Of a stretch of DNA of 64,000 bases, positions 15,553-24,065 are shown piece by piece (positions within the stretch are counted from its first letter, which is position 1; each line of letters starts with the position of its first letter). Origin of the DNA: an uncultured Collinsella sp. (GTDB lineage Bacteria > Actinomycetota > Coriobacteriia > Coriobacteriales > Coriobacteriaceae); the NCBI GenBank assembly GCA_900545445.1, contig UQZH01000003.1, forward strand, positions 1 to 64,000, written 5' to 3'. The notes under the pieces were generated by a model, which saw only the letters and a list, made by a program, of their open reading frames with translations, was not told where the DNA came from and ran no database searches. A program made the position numbers and the translations under genes.

Positions 15553-17028
15553 CTAGTGCAGCTGCTTTGCGCGCTCCGACAGTCGATATTTACGGTTGCG
15601 GCTTGTCGCCGACGCCGTAGGTTCAAGCTCGCCCTGCGCGATGAGCGTATTGACGCGCGTCCTAACCTGGGAGACGGTGAGTCCCGTGCATTCTGCCAGT
15701 TCGCGCGTTCCCAACTCGTCATAGCGCTTGAGGGCCGCCATGATCAGGTCCCCGCCATGATCGACCTGCTCAACCTTCGCTCGGTAAAGGACAACCTTAA
15801 ACCGGTCGAAACCCGGGCAAAACAACGGCTCGGCCAGACCTTGCGCACGCATGGCATCGAGCATCATTGGAATGCCCGACCCGTTGCCTTCGGCAGAAGA
15901 GCCCGCGCCGTCGGGCAATGGGACAAGCGACATGAGCTTCACAAGCGTCGCATTGCGACATCGGGAGCTGCCGTCAAACAGGTTCTCGCGAGTCTTTCCT
16001 CCGTATAGGCCGCCGGGGTTCGTCACTTCGATACGGTCATCAAAGACGTCAACAGCGATCGACTGCCCACAGAACCGGTCTCCGTATTCTCGGTGGATTA
16101 CGGCGTTGGCAATTGCCTCGCGCAGGACCTCCTCGGGAATCTCCAGCGAGTCGACACGCGAGACGCCTTTGATCATCGAGGTTCGTCGCAAATTCTTGGC
16201 GACCGCCGCGACGGCATCCGAGATCATTTCACCCAACGTCCCCTCGCAGATCGTACGGTCCATGAACCTCAACGACCCCGCCGCGCCCTTCTGCGTTCCG
16301 GCATAGACCGCCACATCGATAAAGAGCTTGGGGTAGAACTGCTGAGGATAGGCGCCCGCAACCAGGAGTCCGGCCTTAGTCACGTTGCCTTGGGAGTCGA
16401 GGAAATTCAGACGCTCCATCTTTGTCTTCTTGTCCGTCGCACCGTGCATCGCTCGAGGCGTCAACGAATAAGCACGCTCTATCGTGCGGTCGACCAGCGA
16501 CTCGTCGAGATCGCCCACGCTCGCGCAGGACACCGCATCGCGATCGCTAGGGCTCGTCCGTTCGTATGACGACAGCGCCAAAACCTCGGTCGACGAAAGC
16601 GGCACGTCTTTGTCATCGATGCGCTTGTAGCTACCGCCCTGGGCGCCCCGCTCTATGACATAACAAGGCTTGCTCGACGGGTCGAGCTCCTCGATCGTGA
16701 TGACGAGAACAACGGTACCCCGAAGCTCCACGCGCTCAATGGTGTATTTGGGCGGATTGGCCAGCTTTCCGCGACCGCCGGCATCACCCATGCCCGCTAC
16801 GAATTGGTTGAGCACCTTCTCGGTCTCAAAGTTCTCAACCGGGACAAAGCCCGCGCGCTCGCTCACGCCGAGCACGATAATTCCGCCGGCAGTATTCGCG
16901 AATGCGCTAACCGTTTCCCATACGTCGCGAGAAAGCGTCGTGGCGCTCTCCTTGACCTCGACGTTAAGATCGTCCGAGCCCATGCGCCTTAAAGACTCGA
17001 GCAGACCGGTCAGCTCGTTTTCGTTCAT
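15553..17028 (-). CDS. AlbA_2 (Schlafen-type) ATP-binding transcriptional regulator
   Basis: A 491-residue protein. The start at 17028 was preferred over 17034 because AAAGGA lies seven bases before it. The N-terminal AlbA_2 domain (NVEVKES near residue 22, then FANTAGGIIVLGV) is followed by a GHKL-like ATP-binding region (EAIANAVIHREYG near residue 300, then a DRIEVTNPGGLYGG loop). The C-terminus is a winged helix (ELAECTGLTVSQVRTRVNTL). This architecture is common in stand-alone regulators and some defence islands. The upstream region carries a duplicated array of TATCTCTCAT sites, probably its own operator (autoregulation). DNA target and effector are unknown. Confidence 0.82.
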   Translation of the reverse strand: MNENELTGLLESLRRMGSDDLNVEVKESATTLSRDVWETVSAFANTAGGIIVLGVSERAGFVPVENFETEKVLNQFVAGMGDAGGRGKLANPPKYTIERVELRGTVVLVITIEELDPSSKPCYVIERGAQGGSYKRIDDKDVPLSSTEVLALSSYERTSPSDRDAVSCASVGDLDESLVDRTIERAYSLTPRAMHGATDKKTKMERLNFLDSQGNVTKAGLLVAGAYPQQFYPKLFIDVAVYAGTQKGAAGSLRFMDRTICEGTLGEMISDAVAAVAKNLRRTSMIKGVSRVDSLEIPEEVLREAIANAVIHREYGDRFCGQSIAVDVFDDRIEVTNPGGLYGGKTRENLFDGSSRCRNATLVKLMSLVPLPDGAGSSAEGNGSGIPMMLDAMRAQGLAEPLFCPGFDRFKVVLYRAKVEQVDHGGDLIMAALKRYDELGTRELAECTGLTVSQVRTRVNTLIAQGELEPTASATSRNRKYRLSERAKQLH

Positions 17029-17085
17029 CTGCATGTCCTTTCACTCGGCCCGGCGGAGAATGCCGCGAATAGATTTCCTTCGTCT

Positions 17086-17330
17086 CTCAGTTATCTCTCG
17101 TAATTATCTCTCATCTTACTGCTATCTCTCATATTAGAGATAATTGAGAGATGAAAGATAAGATGTCTGCCATCTGTTTCATGTAAACATGTTTTTGCTG
17201 GCAGAACAATCAGTATTGAGACAATACCATGATTGCTTGTCTCTTTGCTGCTCAGTTATCTCTCATATTTATCTCTCATCTTTCTGTTATCTCTCGTATT
17301 AGTGACGAATGAGAGATGAGAGATACGTGA
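17086..17330. promoter_or_regulatory. Duplicated operator array upstream of the AlbA-type regulator
   Basis: Two blocks of about 80 bases (17086-17165 and 17251-17330) are alike. Each has three direct copies of TATCTCTC[AG]T on the plus strand and then a mirrored pair in the form TGAGAGATGA-AGAT. The blocks are about 165 bases apart. A worn third block lies at 27548-27625. Repeated sites of this kind before a regulator gene suggest cooperative autorepression. Confidence 0.7.
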
Positions 17331-17377
17331 GTGATGCATGGGCGTGGATTTTTGGACGGTCGGAAAATCCCTCAAAC

Positions 17378-17413
17378 AAAAAACGGGGCCGGCCTTACGC
17401 CGAGCCCCGTTTT
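17378..17413 (-). terminator. Hairpin terminator after the PTS remnant
   Basis: AACGGGGC pairs with GCCCCGTT around a 15-base loop; T-runs follow on both strands. It lies 46 bases beyond the TAA of the PTS remnant. Confidence 0.75.
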
Positions 17414-17458
17414 CAAACGGTCAGTTAGTTATCCGACGCGCGAGCATAGCAGTCAACA

Positions 17459-18153
17459 TTACGCCGCTGCGAACACTCCCAAGCCCGTTCCGATGATGCA
17501 AATCGCAAAGATGCCCAAGATGATCCAAATGGTCTTGACGCCCTTTTTGTACAGGGCGACGCAGGCAAAGGTTGCCAGCAAGGGCAGCAGACCGGGGAAG
17601 ATCGAATCGAACAGATCCTGCAGGACAATCTCCGAACCACCCACGTCAAAGGTCAAAGCAGTGGACAGCGAGACCTGTGCCGCAATCATGGCGCCGATAA
17701 CGGTCATTCCGAGGACACCGGCAGCATGCGTCATGCGAGACATAAGGTTGTTCTCTTCGGACTGCTGCAGGAACTTGGTTCCCAGGTCGTAACCCAGATG
17801 GGCTGCGACGATACGCGTTGCAAAGTTAATCACGGAGTAGAGAAGGAAGACGGAGACGGGAGGGACGAGCGCGACGGCAGTTGCCGTGCCCGTACCCGTA
17901 ATGACGGCAAACGCGCAGCCAAGCACGCCGGAGGCATAGACCTCGGGAGGAACCGCCGCGCCGACCATGATGGCGCCCATGAACATGGACTCCAAAGCAG
18001 CGCCGACGATAACGCCCTGCTGGACATCGCCAAGGATCAAGCCGACAAACAGGCTCGTAAACAGCGGACGACCAAGCATCGTAATGCCAAATGCTTGCTC
18101 GTCCATAGACGCCATAATGCGACCAGCGCAACTAGGAGGTACTGGGCAACTAT
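17459..18153 (-). pseudogene. Broken PTS mannose-family IIC-IID fusion
   Basis: The open frame from 18115 encodes 218 residues. The first 90 or so are the N-terminal half of a mannose-family IIC (GRPLFTSLFVGLILGD and GAAVPPEV are IIC hallmarks); from about residue 98 the chain is the C-terminal part of a IID (HLGYDLGTKFL, then SIFPGLLPLL and a closing helix), as seen by comparison with the IID at 21330. An internal deletion must have joined the two genes. Upstream of 18115 the next IIC segment (AQYLLVALVA) continues in another frame, consistent with a one-base deletion, and no start codon remains. It lies after the terminator of the deglycase gene. A short expressed membrane protein is possible but unlikely to transport. 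Confidence 0.75.
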
Positions 18154-18175
18154 TCTGATTAACCCCAGAAATAAG

Positions 18176-18214
18176 CCTGCAGGCGAGACGTTCGGAACAG
18201 CTCGCCTGCAGGCA
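18176..18214 (-). terminator. Hairpin terminator after the first SIS deglycase
   Basis: CCTGCAGGCGAG pairs perfectly with CTCGCCTGCAGG around a 13-base loop; on the minus strand TTATTTC follows. It separates the SIS gene from the PTS remnant. Confidence 0.75.
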
Positions 18215-18234
18215 ACAGCAGCAATTTGAGAGGA

Positions 18235-19269
18235 TTAGTAGTTCATCTGGTGATAGTAGCGACGCGTGGTGAGCGGGTGGTTGCGGACGTGCTCGAGATG
18301 GCAGCTCAGGCGCTCGGTGATGGTGTAGGTGACCATCGGGGAGACGATCTTGCGGAACTCGGGGTCGCTGAACGGCAGCTCGACCTCGGCGGTGTCGAAC
18401 TTGTTCACGCGGACATGGACGCCCTTCTCGTCGGCGAGCATGTGGGTGAAGTTGTCCACGCGGTCCATGAGCTTGCGGGTGTCATCCTCGCCGTAGAGCA
18501 TGATGAGGCTCGTGCCCTCCTCGCACAGCTCGATGGTGCCGTGGAAGAACTCGGCGGCGTGGATGGACTTGGTCTTGATCCACTGCATCTCCTCGAGGAT
18601 GCACATGGCGTAGTCGTAGGCCTCGCCCCAGAGCATGCCGGAGCCGATCACCATGTGGTAGTCGGTGTCCTTGAAGTCCTCGGCCATGGCGGCGCAGCGC
18701 TCGTCCTGGGCGTCCTTGGCCTTGATGAGGTACGGGGCGATGTTGCCGAACTCCTCCATGAAGGTGTCGTACTTGGGGAAGGCGCCGGCGTTCTTGAGGA
18801 AGCGGGCGACCAGCGTGATCTGGTAGGTGTAGATGGCCTCGCACAGGACGTCGTCCTCGGCGAAGCTGAAGAACTTGTAGTCGGCGTACTCGGTGGCCGG
18901 GGTGTTGTCGTTGGAGACGTACATCAGCGTGCGGGCGCCCTGCTCCTGGCAGAACTTGGCGGCCTCGATGATCTCGGGGGTGGTGCCGGTACGGGTGGAG
19001 AAGACGCAGACCGAGTCCTTGTTGAAGGCCTTGGGCGGGCATGCGAGGAACTCGGCGGCGATCTCGCAGTGGACGTCGACGTCGGCCGTGGTGGTCTCGA
19101 CCCAGTACTTCATCGGGAGCGTGTGGGCCCAGGTGCCGCCGCAGCCGATGAAGAAGATGTTGGAATAGCCCTGCTCGCAGACCTTGTCCACGGCAGCCTC
19201 AATCTGAGGACGGAGAGCGAGGGCATCGCTCACAACCTTCTCGTAACGAGGCTCATCGAAATTGAACAT
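18235..19269 (-). CDS. SIS-domain sugar-phosphate deglycase, FrlB-like (copy A)
   Basis: A 344-residue protein with two SIS domains, of the FrlB/GfrF group that splits fructosamine 6-phosphates into glucose 6-phosphate and an amine. Visible marks are the IGCGGTWAH loop near residue 40, STRTGTTPE near 100 (Ser/Thr phosphate loop), FFHGTIE near 245, and the RRYY C-terminal tail (TTRRYYHQMNY). The start at 19269 has GAAGGGA 8 bases before it. The gene is much richer in GC than the operon around it. The coding sequence is identical to that at 25940-26974 apart from one silent base I could see, with no similarity beyond start and stop. Substrate (fructoselysine, glucoselysine or another Amadori product) cannot be read from sequence. 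Confidence 0.85.
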   Translation of the reverse strand: MFNFDEPRYEKVVSDALALRPQIEAAVDKVCEQGYSNIFFIGCGGTWAHTLPMKYWVETTTADVDVHCEIAAEFLACPPKAFNKDSVCVFSTRTGTTPEIIEAAKFCQEQGARTLMYVSNDNTPATEYADYKFFSFAEDDVLCEAIYTYQITLVARFLKNAGAFPKYDTFMEEFGNIAPYLIKAKDAQDERCAAMAEDFKDTDYHMVIGSGMLWGEAYDYAMCILEEMQWIKTKSIHAAEFFHGTIELCEEGTSLIMLYGEDDTRKLMDRVDNFTHMLADEKGVHVRVNKFDTAEVELPFSDPEFRKIVSPMVTYTITERLSCHLEHVRNHPLTTRRYYHQMNY

Positions 19270-19367
19270 ATCTAATATCCCTTCGTTTAATAGAGTGAAA
19301 TTCGTTTCAATTGACAACTTGTCATTTCACTACGTATTAATACTTAATGACCTAAAAAAATACCTTT

Positions 19368-20252
19368 CTAGGAAATGGAAGCTTGGCCGTCTTTCATCTC
19401 GGCGAGTTTATGCTCGAATCCAAAGCCGCCGGGTTTAAGGCAATTCTTAGCTGAATAGTCAGCAGCGAATTCCATTGCATCCCGAATGATCTCCGCATCG
19501 AGCGGTTGCTTTTTACTCCAGCCATGCGAGAGACAGCTCACAACAAACGCAGTGATATACGAATCTCCCGCGCCCATGGTGTCAAGCGCATCTACGGGTC
19601 TTATATTTCCCTGGTACCATCGGGAACCGTCAAAGAACACAGGCCCTGCAGATCCCCGTGTAGCAATCGTGTAGCGACAACCATGCTCTATGGCCCTCTT
19701 CAATAGAACTTGAATCTGTTGATCGCTCTCGCCGGAACAGGAAAACAGACCAAGGGTTGTAGCAGGGCAAACAAGATCGAAATATGCGTCGGTTCGATAC
19801 TTATCTTTAACGGAAAAGTCGTAAACCACCACAGCGGGAAGATCTTGAACTAGGTGCACATCATCCTGCAGCTTTGCATTGACGCTGGTAAAAACCGCAT
19901 CGAATCCCTGAAGAAACTTGACATCAGAATCGTTGATATGGGTTTTGTGCGCCCAGCAAGCCCCCGTATCGTAACCAACTTCGACACGTTCACCGTTGTA
20001 AACATTTACATCGCAAGTCTTGGTTGTTGCTTTTTCAGGCATGCATGATTGCGAAAGGTCAACGTTCAGCGAAGAAAGGGCATCGGTGATTATTCGCCCT
20101 CCCAGGTCGTTGCCGATCTCCCCAATATACGCAGCCTGTGCGCCAAGCATGCTTGCATGGGCAGCGACGTTTACGGCATTGCCACCAGGATACATAACGC
20201 CTTTGTTGAGATAGCGATCAATAACGTTGTCACCAATTGCTGCGATTTTCAC
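19368..20252 (-). CDS. PfkB-family kinase, fructosamine 6-kinase-like (FrlD type)
   Basis: A 294-residue ribokinase-family protein. GTG at 20252 was chosen because GGGAGG precedes it by seven bases; the ATG pair further upstream lies on top of that site. Family marks: GGNAVNVAAHASMLG near residue 22 (sugar-binding lid), and DTMGAGDSY near 240 with the catalytic aspartate and anion hole. FrlD phosphorylates fructoselysine at C6. Here the operon also has a PTS that would phosphorylate during import, so the kinase may serve substrates entering by another route or a second position. It lies between two SIS genes on one transcript. Family assignment strong; exact substrate inferred. Confidence 0.82.
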   Translation of the reverse strand: MKIAAIGDNVIDRYLNKGVMYPGGNAVNVAAHASMLGAQAAYIGEIGNDLGGRIITDALSSLNVDLSQSCMPEKATTKTCDVNVYNGERVEVGYDTGACWAHKTHINDSDVKFLQGFDAVFTSVNAKLQDDVHLVQDLPAVVVYDFSVKDKYRTDAYFDLVCPATTLGLFSCSGESDQQIQVLLKRAIEHGCRYTIATRGSAGPVFFDGSRWYQGNIRPVDALDTMGAGDSYITAFVVSCLSHGWSKKQPLDAEIIRDAMEFAADYSAKNCLKPGGFGFEHKLAEMKDGQASIS

Positions 20253-20282
20253 CTCAACGCCTCCCATCACGTACGGTCTTTA

Positions 20283-21281
20283 TTAGTACTCGACCTTGCG
20301 GTAATAACGGCGGATGTCGAGCGAATGGTCACGAATTTCCTCGAAATTCTTGCTCACACGCGAGAGAATGGCATTGAGCACCACCGGAGAAAGCATCCAG
20401 CGGAATTCGTCACTGATACCCGGCAACTCATAATCATGTGTATCGAATACGGTGAAATCATCCGCATATTGCTTACAGAAGCGTGCAACGCGCTCATCAA
20501 GAGGCCTAGTCTGCGCCTCCGTCATTGCGAGCGCGACGCAAACGCCCGGCTCAACAAGTTCGATAGTGCCATGGAAGAACTCAGGCGATGTAACGGATTT
20601 GGTGCGCAGCCATTGGGACTCCTCGAGCACACACATGGCAAACGAATACGTGGGGCCCCACAGATTGCCAGAACCAATCCAAATCTGATACGGATCGTCC
20701 TTGTGCTTCAGAGCATATGCGCGAGCCATCTCGTCAGCGTTCTTGCCGACGGAAACGAGAGCAGCGGGGAGATTCACAAGCTCATCAGCGAAGCGATCGT
20801 AGTCATCGAAAAAGCCCCTGTTCTTGAGAATCTTTCCAATCAGAAGGTACAGCACGAGCTCCATAGGACGGCCCTGCTTATAAATCACTCCATAATCGGA
20901 AAGTTCACCAAGCGGTGAACCGTCCACGCCAAGCGTAGAGACAATGGTGCAGCCTGCGTCTTTTGCCGCCTTTGCCGCCGCGACCGTCTCTTTGGTGTCG
21001 CCCGACTTGGACGCCATGAACGCCAAGGTCCCCTTACCGATGCGCCGATTGCCAACCGTGAGGAAATCTGCCGAAACTTGGGACTGGACGGGAATATCGG
21101 ACATAACAGAAACCATATAGTCAAACGGCTGCATCATCGCAAGCGAGCCACCTGACGAGGTGAAGAAAATCGAATCGAAACCCTTTTCGCAAATTTCGTC
21201 AGCAATGCGTTCAATTTCGGCACGTTGATTGTAGATATAAGCACCGTTATCGAGAATTGCCTGTTCATCAAATGAAACCAT
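20283..21281 (-). CDS. SIS-domain deglycase, FrlB-like
   Basis: A 332-residue double SIS protein. Marks: FTSSGGSLAMMQP near residue 40, ASKSGDTKET near 90 (phosphate loop), SPEFFHGTIE near 225, and the tail DIRRYYRKVEY. The start at 21281 has GAAAGG 8 bases upstream. It is only distantly similar to the copy A/B pair, so the operon carries two different deglycases, as in the Salmonella gfr system where GfrE and GfrF act on glucoselysine and fructoselysine phosphates. Lower GC than the surrounding chromosome. It directly follows the IID gene, so substrate phosphorylated by the PTS would meet this enzyme first. Confidence 0.85.
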   Translation of the reverse strand: MVSFDEQAILDNGAYIYNQRAEIERIADEICEKGFDSIFFTSSGGSLAMMQPFDYMVSVMSDIPVQSQVSADFLTVGNRRIGKGTLAFMASKSGDTKETVAAAKAAKDAGCTIVSTLGVDGSPLGELSDYGVIYKQGRPMELVLYLLIGKILKNRGFFDDYDRFADELVNLPAALVSVGKNADEMARAYALKHKDDPYQIWIGSGNLWGPTYSFAMCVLEESQWLRTKSVTSPEFFHGTIELVEPGVCVALAMTEAQTRPLDERVARFCKQYADDFTVFDTHDYELPGISDEFRWMLSPVVLNAILSRVSKNFEEIRDHSLDIRRYYRKVEY

Positions 21282-21329
21282 GAGATATACCTTTCTAATT
21301 CAATTGGGCCAGACGGCGAAATCAACCAT

Positions 21330-22160
21330 TTAGATTGCAAACACTCCGAAGAAGGAGCCGACGATACCAACCGCCATGAGAATAACGAGAATCCAAGCAA
21401 TCTTGACCTTGTGCTGGACGAGTTCGTAAACTCCAAGTGTCACAAGCAGCGGCAGCAGGCTCGGCATGATACCGTCGATGATGCTTTGGATAGTCTGCGC
21501 ACTGTCGCCGGTACCGAGAGAACCAGCCACGCTGACCGATACAAGGTTGGGCACCATAGCGCCGATAACCATAAGACCGAGAATTGCAGCCCCCATAGTA
21601 AGCTTTGGCATAAGACCAGATTTCTCGATCTTGCTCAAGAAACTGGTTCCGAATCCATAGCCCCATTTAAGGCAGAACCAACGAATCAGATAATGCGGAA
21701 CATTGAATACGACAAGGAAGAGAAGCGGGCCGAGAATGTTACCCTGCATAGCAAGCGACACACCCAAGCCAGTGGCGATGACACGCAACGTTCCCCAGAA
21801 CAGAGAGTCACCGATGCCGGCCAGCGGGCTCATAAGAGCGGCCTTTACGCTGTTGATGGAGGATTCGTCAAAATCCTCTTCGTTAGCGTTTGCCTCTTCC
21901 ATCGCTGCCGAAATGCCCAGAATTAATGTTGAGACATAAGGAGTGGTGTTGAAGAACTCCATGTGACGCTTAGCAGCAGCAGCCTGGTCATCCTTATTCT
22001 TATACACGCGACGAATGATGGGAAGCATGGAGAAGCAGTATCCCATGTGCTGCTGGCGCTCGTAGTTCCAGGAGTACTCCATCGTAAGCGAACGGAAAAA
22101 TACCGATTTTAGATCACGCTTTGTAATCTTGTTGGAACTGGTGTCATTAGAAGTCGTCAT
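21330..22160 (-). CDS. PTS mannose/fructose/sorbose-family IID component
   Basis: A 276-residue membrane component. The start at 22160 follows GGAAGGGAG by eight bases and overlaps the end of the IIC gene by 14 bases. The N-terminal cytoplasmic part has the IID marks SWNYERQQHMGYCF and the phosphate-binding-type SPLAGIGDSLFWGT; hydrophobic helices follow and the C-terminus ends in a membrane helix (GSFFGVFAI). Together with IIC it forms the sugar channel of the permease. It lies in the order IIA-IIB-IIC-IID and precedes the deglycase genes. Confidence 0.93.
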   Translation of the reverse strand: MTTSNDTSSNKITKRDLKSVFFRSLTMEYSWNYERQQHMGYCFSMLPIIRRVYKNKDDQAAAAKRHMEFFNTTPYVSTLILGISAAMEEANANEEDFDESSINSVKAALMSPLAGIGDSLFWGTLRVIATGLGVSLAMQGNILGPLLFLVVFNVPHYLIRWFCLKWGYGFGTSFLSKIEKSGLMPKLTMGAAILGLMVIGAMVPNLVSVSVAGSLGTGDSAQTIQSIIDGIMPSLLPLLVTLGVYELVQHKVKIAWILVILMAVGIVGSFFGVFAI

Positions 22161-22932
22161 CGTCGAAGCTCCCTTCCGAACTAAGCTGTGGCGTCTGAGC
22201 AATGAAGTTTGGCTGGACCACCACGAGGATTACTGCGAGGCAAAGCCCAATGATGGCAATACCAAGGATTGGAATGCTCATGTAGGCACAGAGCGCAAAC
22301 CCGAGCACGAAGAAAATAGCAGTCTGCTTGTTGACAATCATTGAAGCGAGCAGTGCAATGCCGAGCGCAGGGATGAATCCACCCGCAATAACCAGGCCGT
22401 TACTTACAAACTCGGGAATTGCGTTAAGCACCGCGTTCATAACCGGCGTTCCGAGATAGAAAGCAAGGGAGCACACGAAAAAGCGAGGAAGCGATTTGAC
22501 GATGAATCCACCAAGCAGATGCATCCGCTCCATACCTTTGAGGTCGCCCTTTGCCACACAGTCGTCCGCTTTATGGACGAAAAACGGCATCACGATCAGC
22601 GTAAGCGCGTTATCAATGATGAGATAAAGCGACGCAATCGGGAAAGCGAGCGTCAGCGCAACTTCAGCGCCTTGACCCGTCGAAATTGCAAAGGCAGTGC
22701 CCAAAATACCACCGGTGATAACGTCAGGCGGAACGGCCGCCCCGATGGTAACCGATCCAATGAACACCATTTCAAGCGTGGCGCCGACAATAATGCCCGT
22801 CTGCAAATCACCCATCACAAGACCGATGAGGACGCCCGTGACAATCGGGCGAGAAGCAAGGCAAGTGCCAAGTGCCCACTCAAATGTCACGCACATTGCG
22901 ACGAGGCCGATAAGGATCGCTTGAGTCAACAT
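22147..22932 (-). CDS. PTS mannose-family IIC component
   Basis: A 261-residue polytopic membrane protein. IIC marks are VLIGLVMGDLQTG near residue 35 and TIGAAVPPDVITGG near 65. About seven hydrophobic segments are visible, and an acidic tail DDDDF ends the protein. The ATG at 22932 has AAAGGGG 7 bases upstream. Translational overlap with IID (14 bases) is usual for this family. Substrate specificity is set by IIC and IID; the neighbouring deglycases point to a fructosamine-type sugar. Confidence 0.93.
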   Translation of the reverse strand: MLTQAILIGLVAMCVTFEWALGTCLASRPIVTGVLIGLVMGDLQTGIIVGATLEMVFIGSVTIGAAVPPDVITGGILGTAFAISTGQGAEVALTLAFPIASLYLIIDNALTLIVMPFFVHKADDCVAKGDLKGMERMHLLGGFIVKSLPRFFVCSLAFYLGTPVMNAVLNAIPEFVSNGLVIAGGFIPALGIALLASMIVNKQTAIFFVLGFALCAYMSIPILGIAIIGLCLAVILVVVQPNFIAQTPQLSSEGSFDDDDF

Positions 22933-22959
22933 GAGGGATCCCCTTTCTATTGTATGTGC

Positions 22960-23421
22960 TTAAATCAAAATCTTCTCGTCTCTAGGTACCTGCCTGATCT
23001 CCACCTCGATTCCGGCATCACTGAGCTCATGTAGAAGCTCCACGTCGCGATCGGTAGCGAAAACCGTTGAAGATAGGCGTACATCTGCACCCTCACGCGG
23101 CTTCGTTCCTCCAATGTTGATATGCTCGATTTCGCTGTAGCCCTTTGCCAGGCGGTAAGCATCTTCGATGCTTTCAACGACAATGAACAAACGGTACTTA
23201 TCGGTCACACCGCTCCTAAGAGCCTCGATAGAATCATCGACCGATTTGATAACCAATTTGACGCCTGCCGGACGTGCCAGCTTAAGCGTCGTCTTGCGCA
23301 CGTCATCTTTCACAACCGCATCGCAGGCAATCAAAATGCAATTGGTGTCAAGCTCTTGCGTCCAAGTCATGGCAACCTGACCATGAAGCAAGCGATGGTC
23401 AACTCTCAACAGCTTAATCAT
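22960..23421 (-). CDS. PTS mannose-family IIB component
   Basis: A 153-residue cytoplasmic protein. The start at 23421 follows AAGGAAC. VDHRLLHGQV carries the phosphorylated histidine (His13), and the rest fits the IIB fold (INIGGTK loop near residue 98). It accepts phosphate from the IIA protein encoded 13 bases upstream and passes it to the sugar. Confidence 0.93.
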   Translation of the reverse strand: MIKLLRVDHRLLHGQVAMTWTQELDTNCILIACDAVVKDDVRKTTLKLARPAGVKLVIKSVDDSIEALRSGVTDKYRLFIVVESIEDAYRLAKGYSEIEHINIGGTKPREGADVRLSSTVFATDRDVELLHELSDAGIEVEIRQVPRDEKILI

Positions 23422-23434
23422 CTTTGTTCCTTTC

Positions 23435-23851
23435 TCAAAAATCCTCGTCTTCTTCTGCCGAATTTGGCAGCGAACATAGGCATGTGCCCTTTTGGCGGAC
23501 ACTTGAAACCAATGCAGCGAGCTCGGCGTCATCAAGTGTGCTCAATTTCGAAAACACTTCGAGCACTAGTGGTAGCGACATGCCGGCAATGAGTCTTAGA
23601 GAATCGTCACCCAACCTTTCCATAAAAGCGTTATTCACTGACCCACCATAGACATCAGTGATGACAATCCACTGGTCTGCTGGGTCGCGAGAACGGTCCC
23701 AAAAATCTATCAACTCGTTTACATCCATCGTGTCCTCATCGACATATGCGCATAGCACCTTAACGCGAGGATCTTCACCGCAAAATAGCTGGAGCGTTTC
23801 ACGCATCGCTCTAGCAAGTGGCCCATGGCTGGCCAAGAGCAACTTCCTCAT
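23435..23851 (-). CDS. PTS mannose-family IIA component
   Basis: A 138-residue cytoplasmic protein and the first gene of the operon. ASHGPLA near the N-terminus carries the phosphohistidine (His9), and TDVYGGSVNNAF near residue 65 is the family loop. In this operon IIA and IIB are separate, whereas the second PTS in the window (46594-47517) has them fused. A TATAACG motif about 35 bases upstream is a candidate GntR operator over the promoter. Confidence 0.92.
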   Translation of the reverse strand: MRKLLLASHGPLARAMRETLQLFCGEDPRVKVLCAYVDEDTMDVNELIDFWDRSRDPADQWIVITDVYGGSVNNAFMERLGDDSLRLIAGMSLPLVLEVFSKLSTLDDAELAALVSSVRQKGTCLCSLPNSAEEDEDF

Positions 23852-23881
23852 TTATCTCCCAATCTCAGTCAATCATCTGTT

Positions 23882-23900
23882 AATAGAACGTTATATTTTG
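23882..23900 (-). promoter_or_regulatory. Candidate GntR operator before the PTS operon
   Basis: On the minus strand AATATAACGTTCTATTA lies about 35 bases before the IIA start. The same TATAACG core occurs upstream of five other catabolic or regulator genes in the window. Confidence 0.5.
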
Positions 23901-23990
23901 TATTGTTATCTACAGTATCCTCGAAACTTTCGCTTTGTCAAGACAGATCAATCAAGCTTCCTAAGCGGTAATAATTCGCCCGTAAACGGC

Positions 23991-24022
23991 AAAAAAACGC
24001 CCCTTTGTCGGGGCGTTTTCAA
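23991..24022 (-). terminator. Terminator of the GntR pair
   Basis: AACGCCCC pairs with GGGGCGTT around a TTTGTC-size loop; on the minus strand seven Ts follow. It lies 44 bases after the stop of the GntR gene at 24066. Confidence 0.9.
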
Positions 24023-24065
24023 TCTCTTGTTATTCGGTTAAGAAAGATCCGGGGTTTGGCTTTCG

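Noticed and set aside
17086..17330. CRISPR array
   Set aside because: The repeat words are about 10 bases, in both directions, with no regular unique spacers and no cas genes; better read as operator sites.
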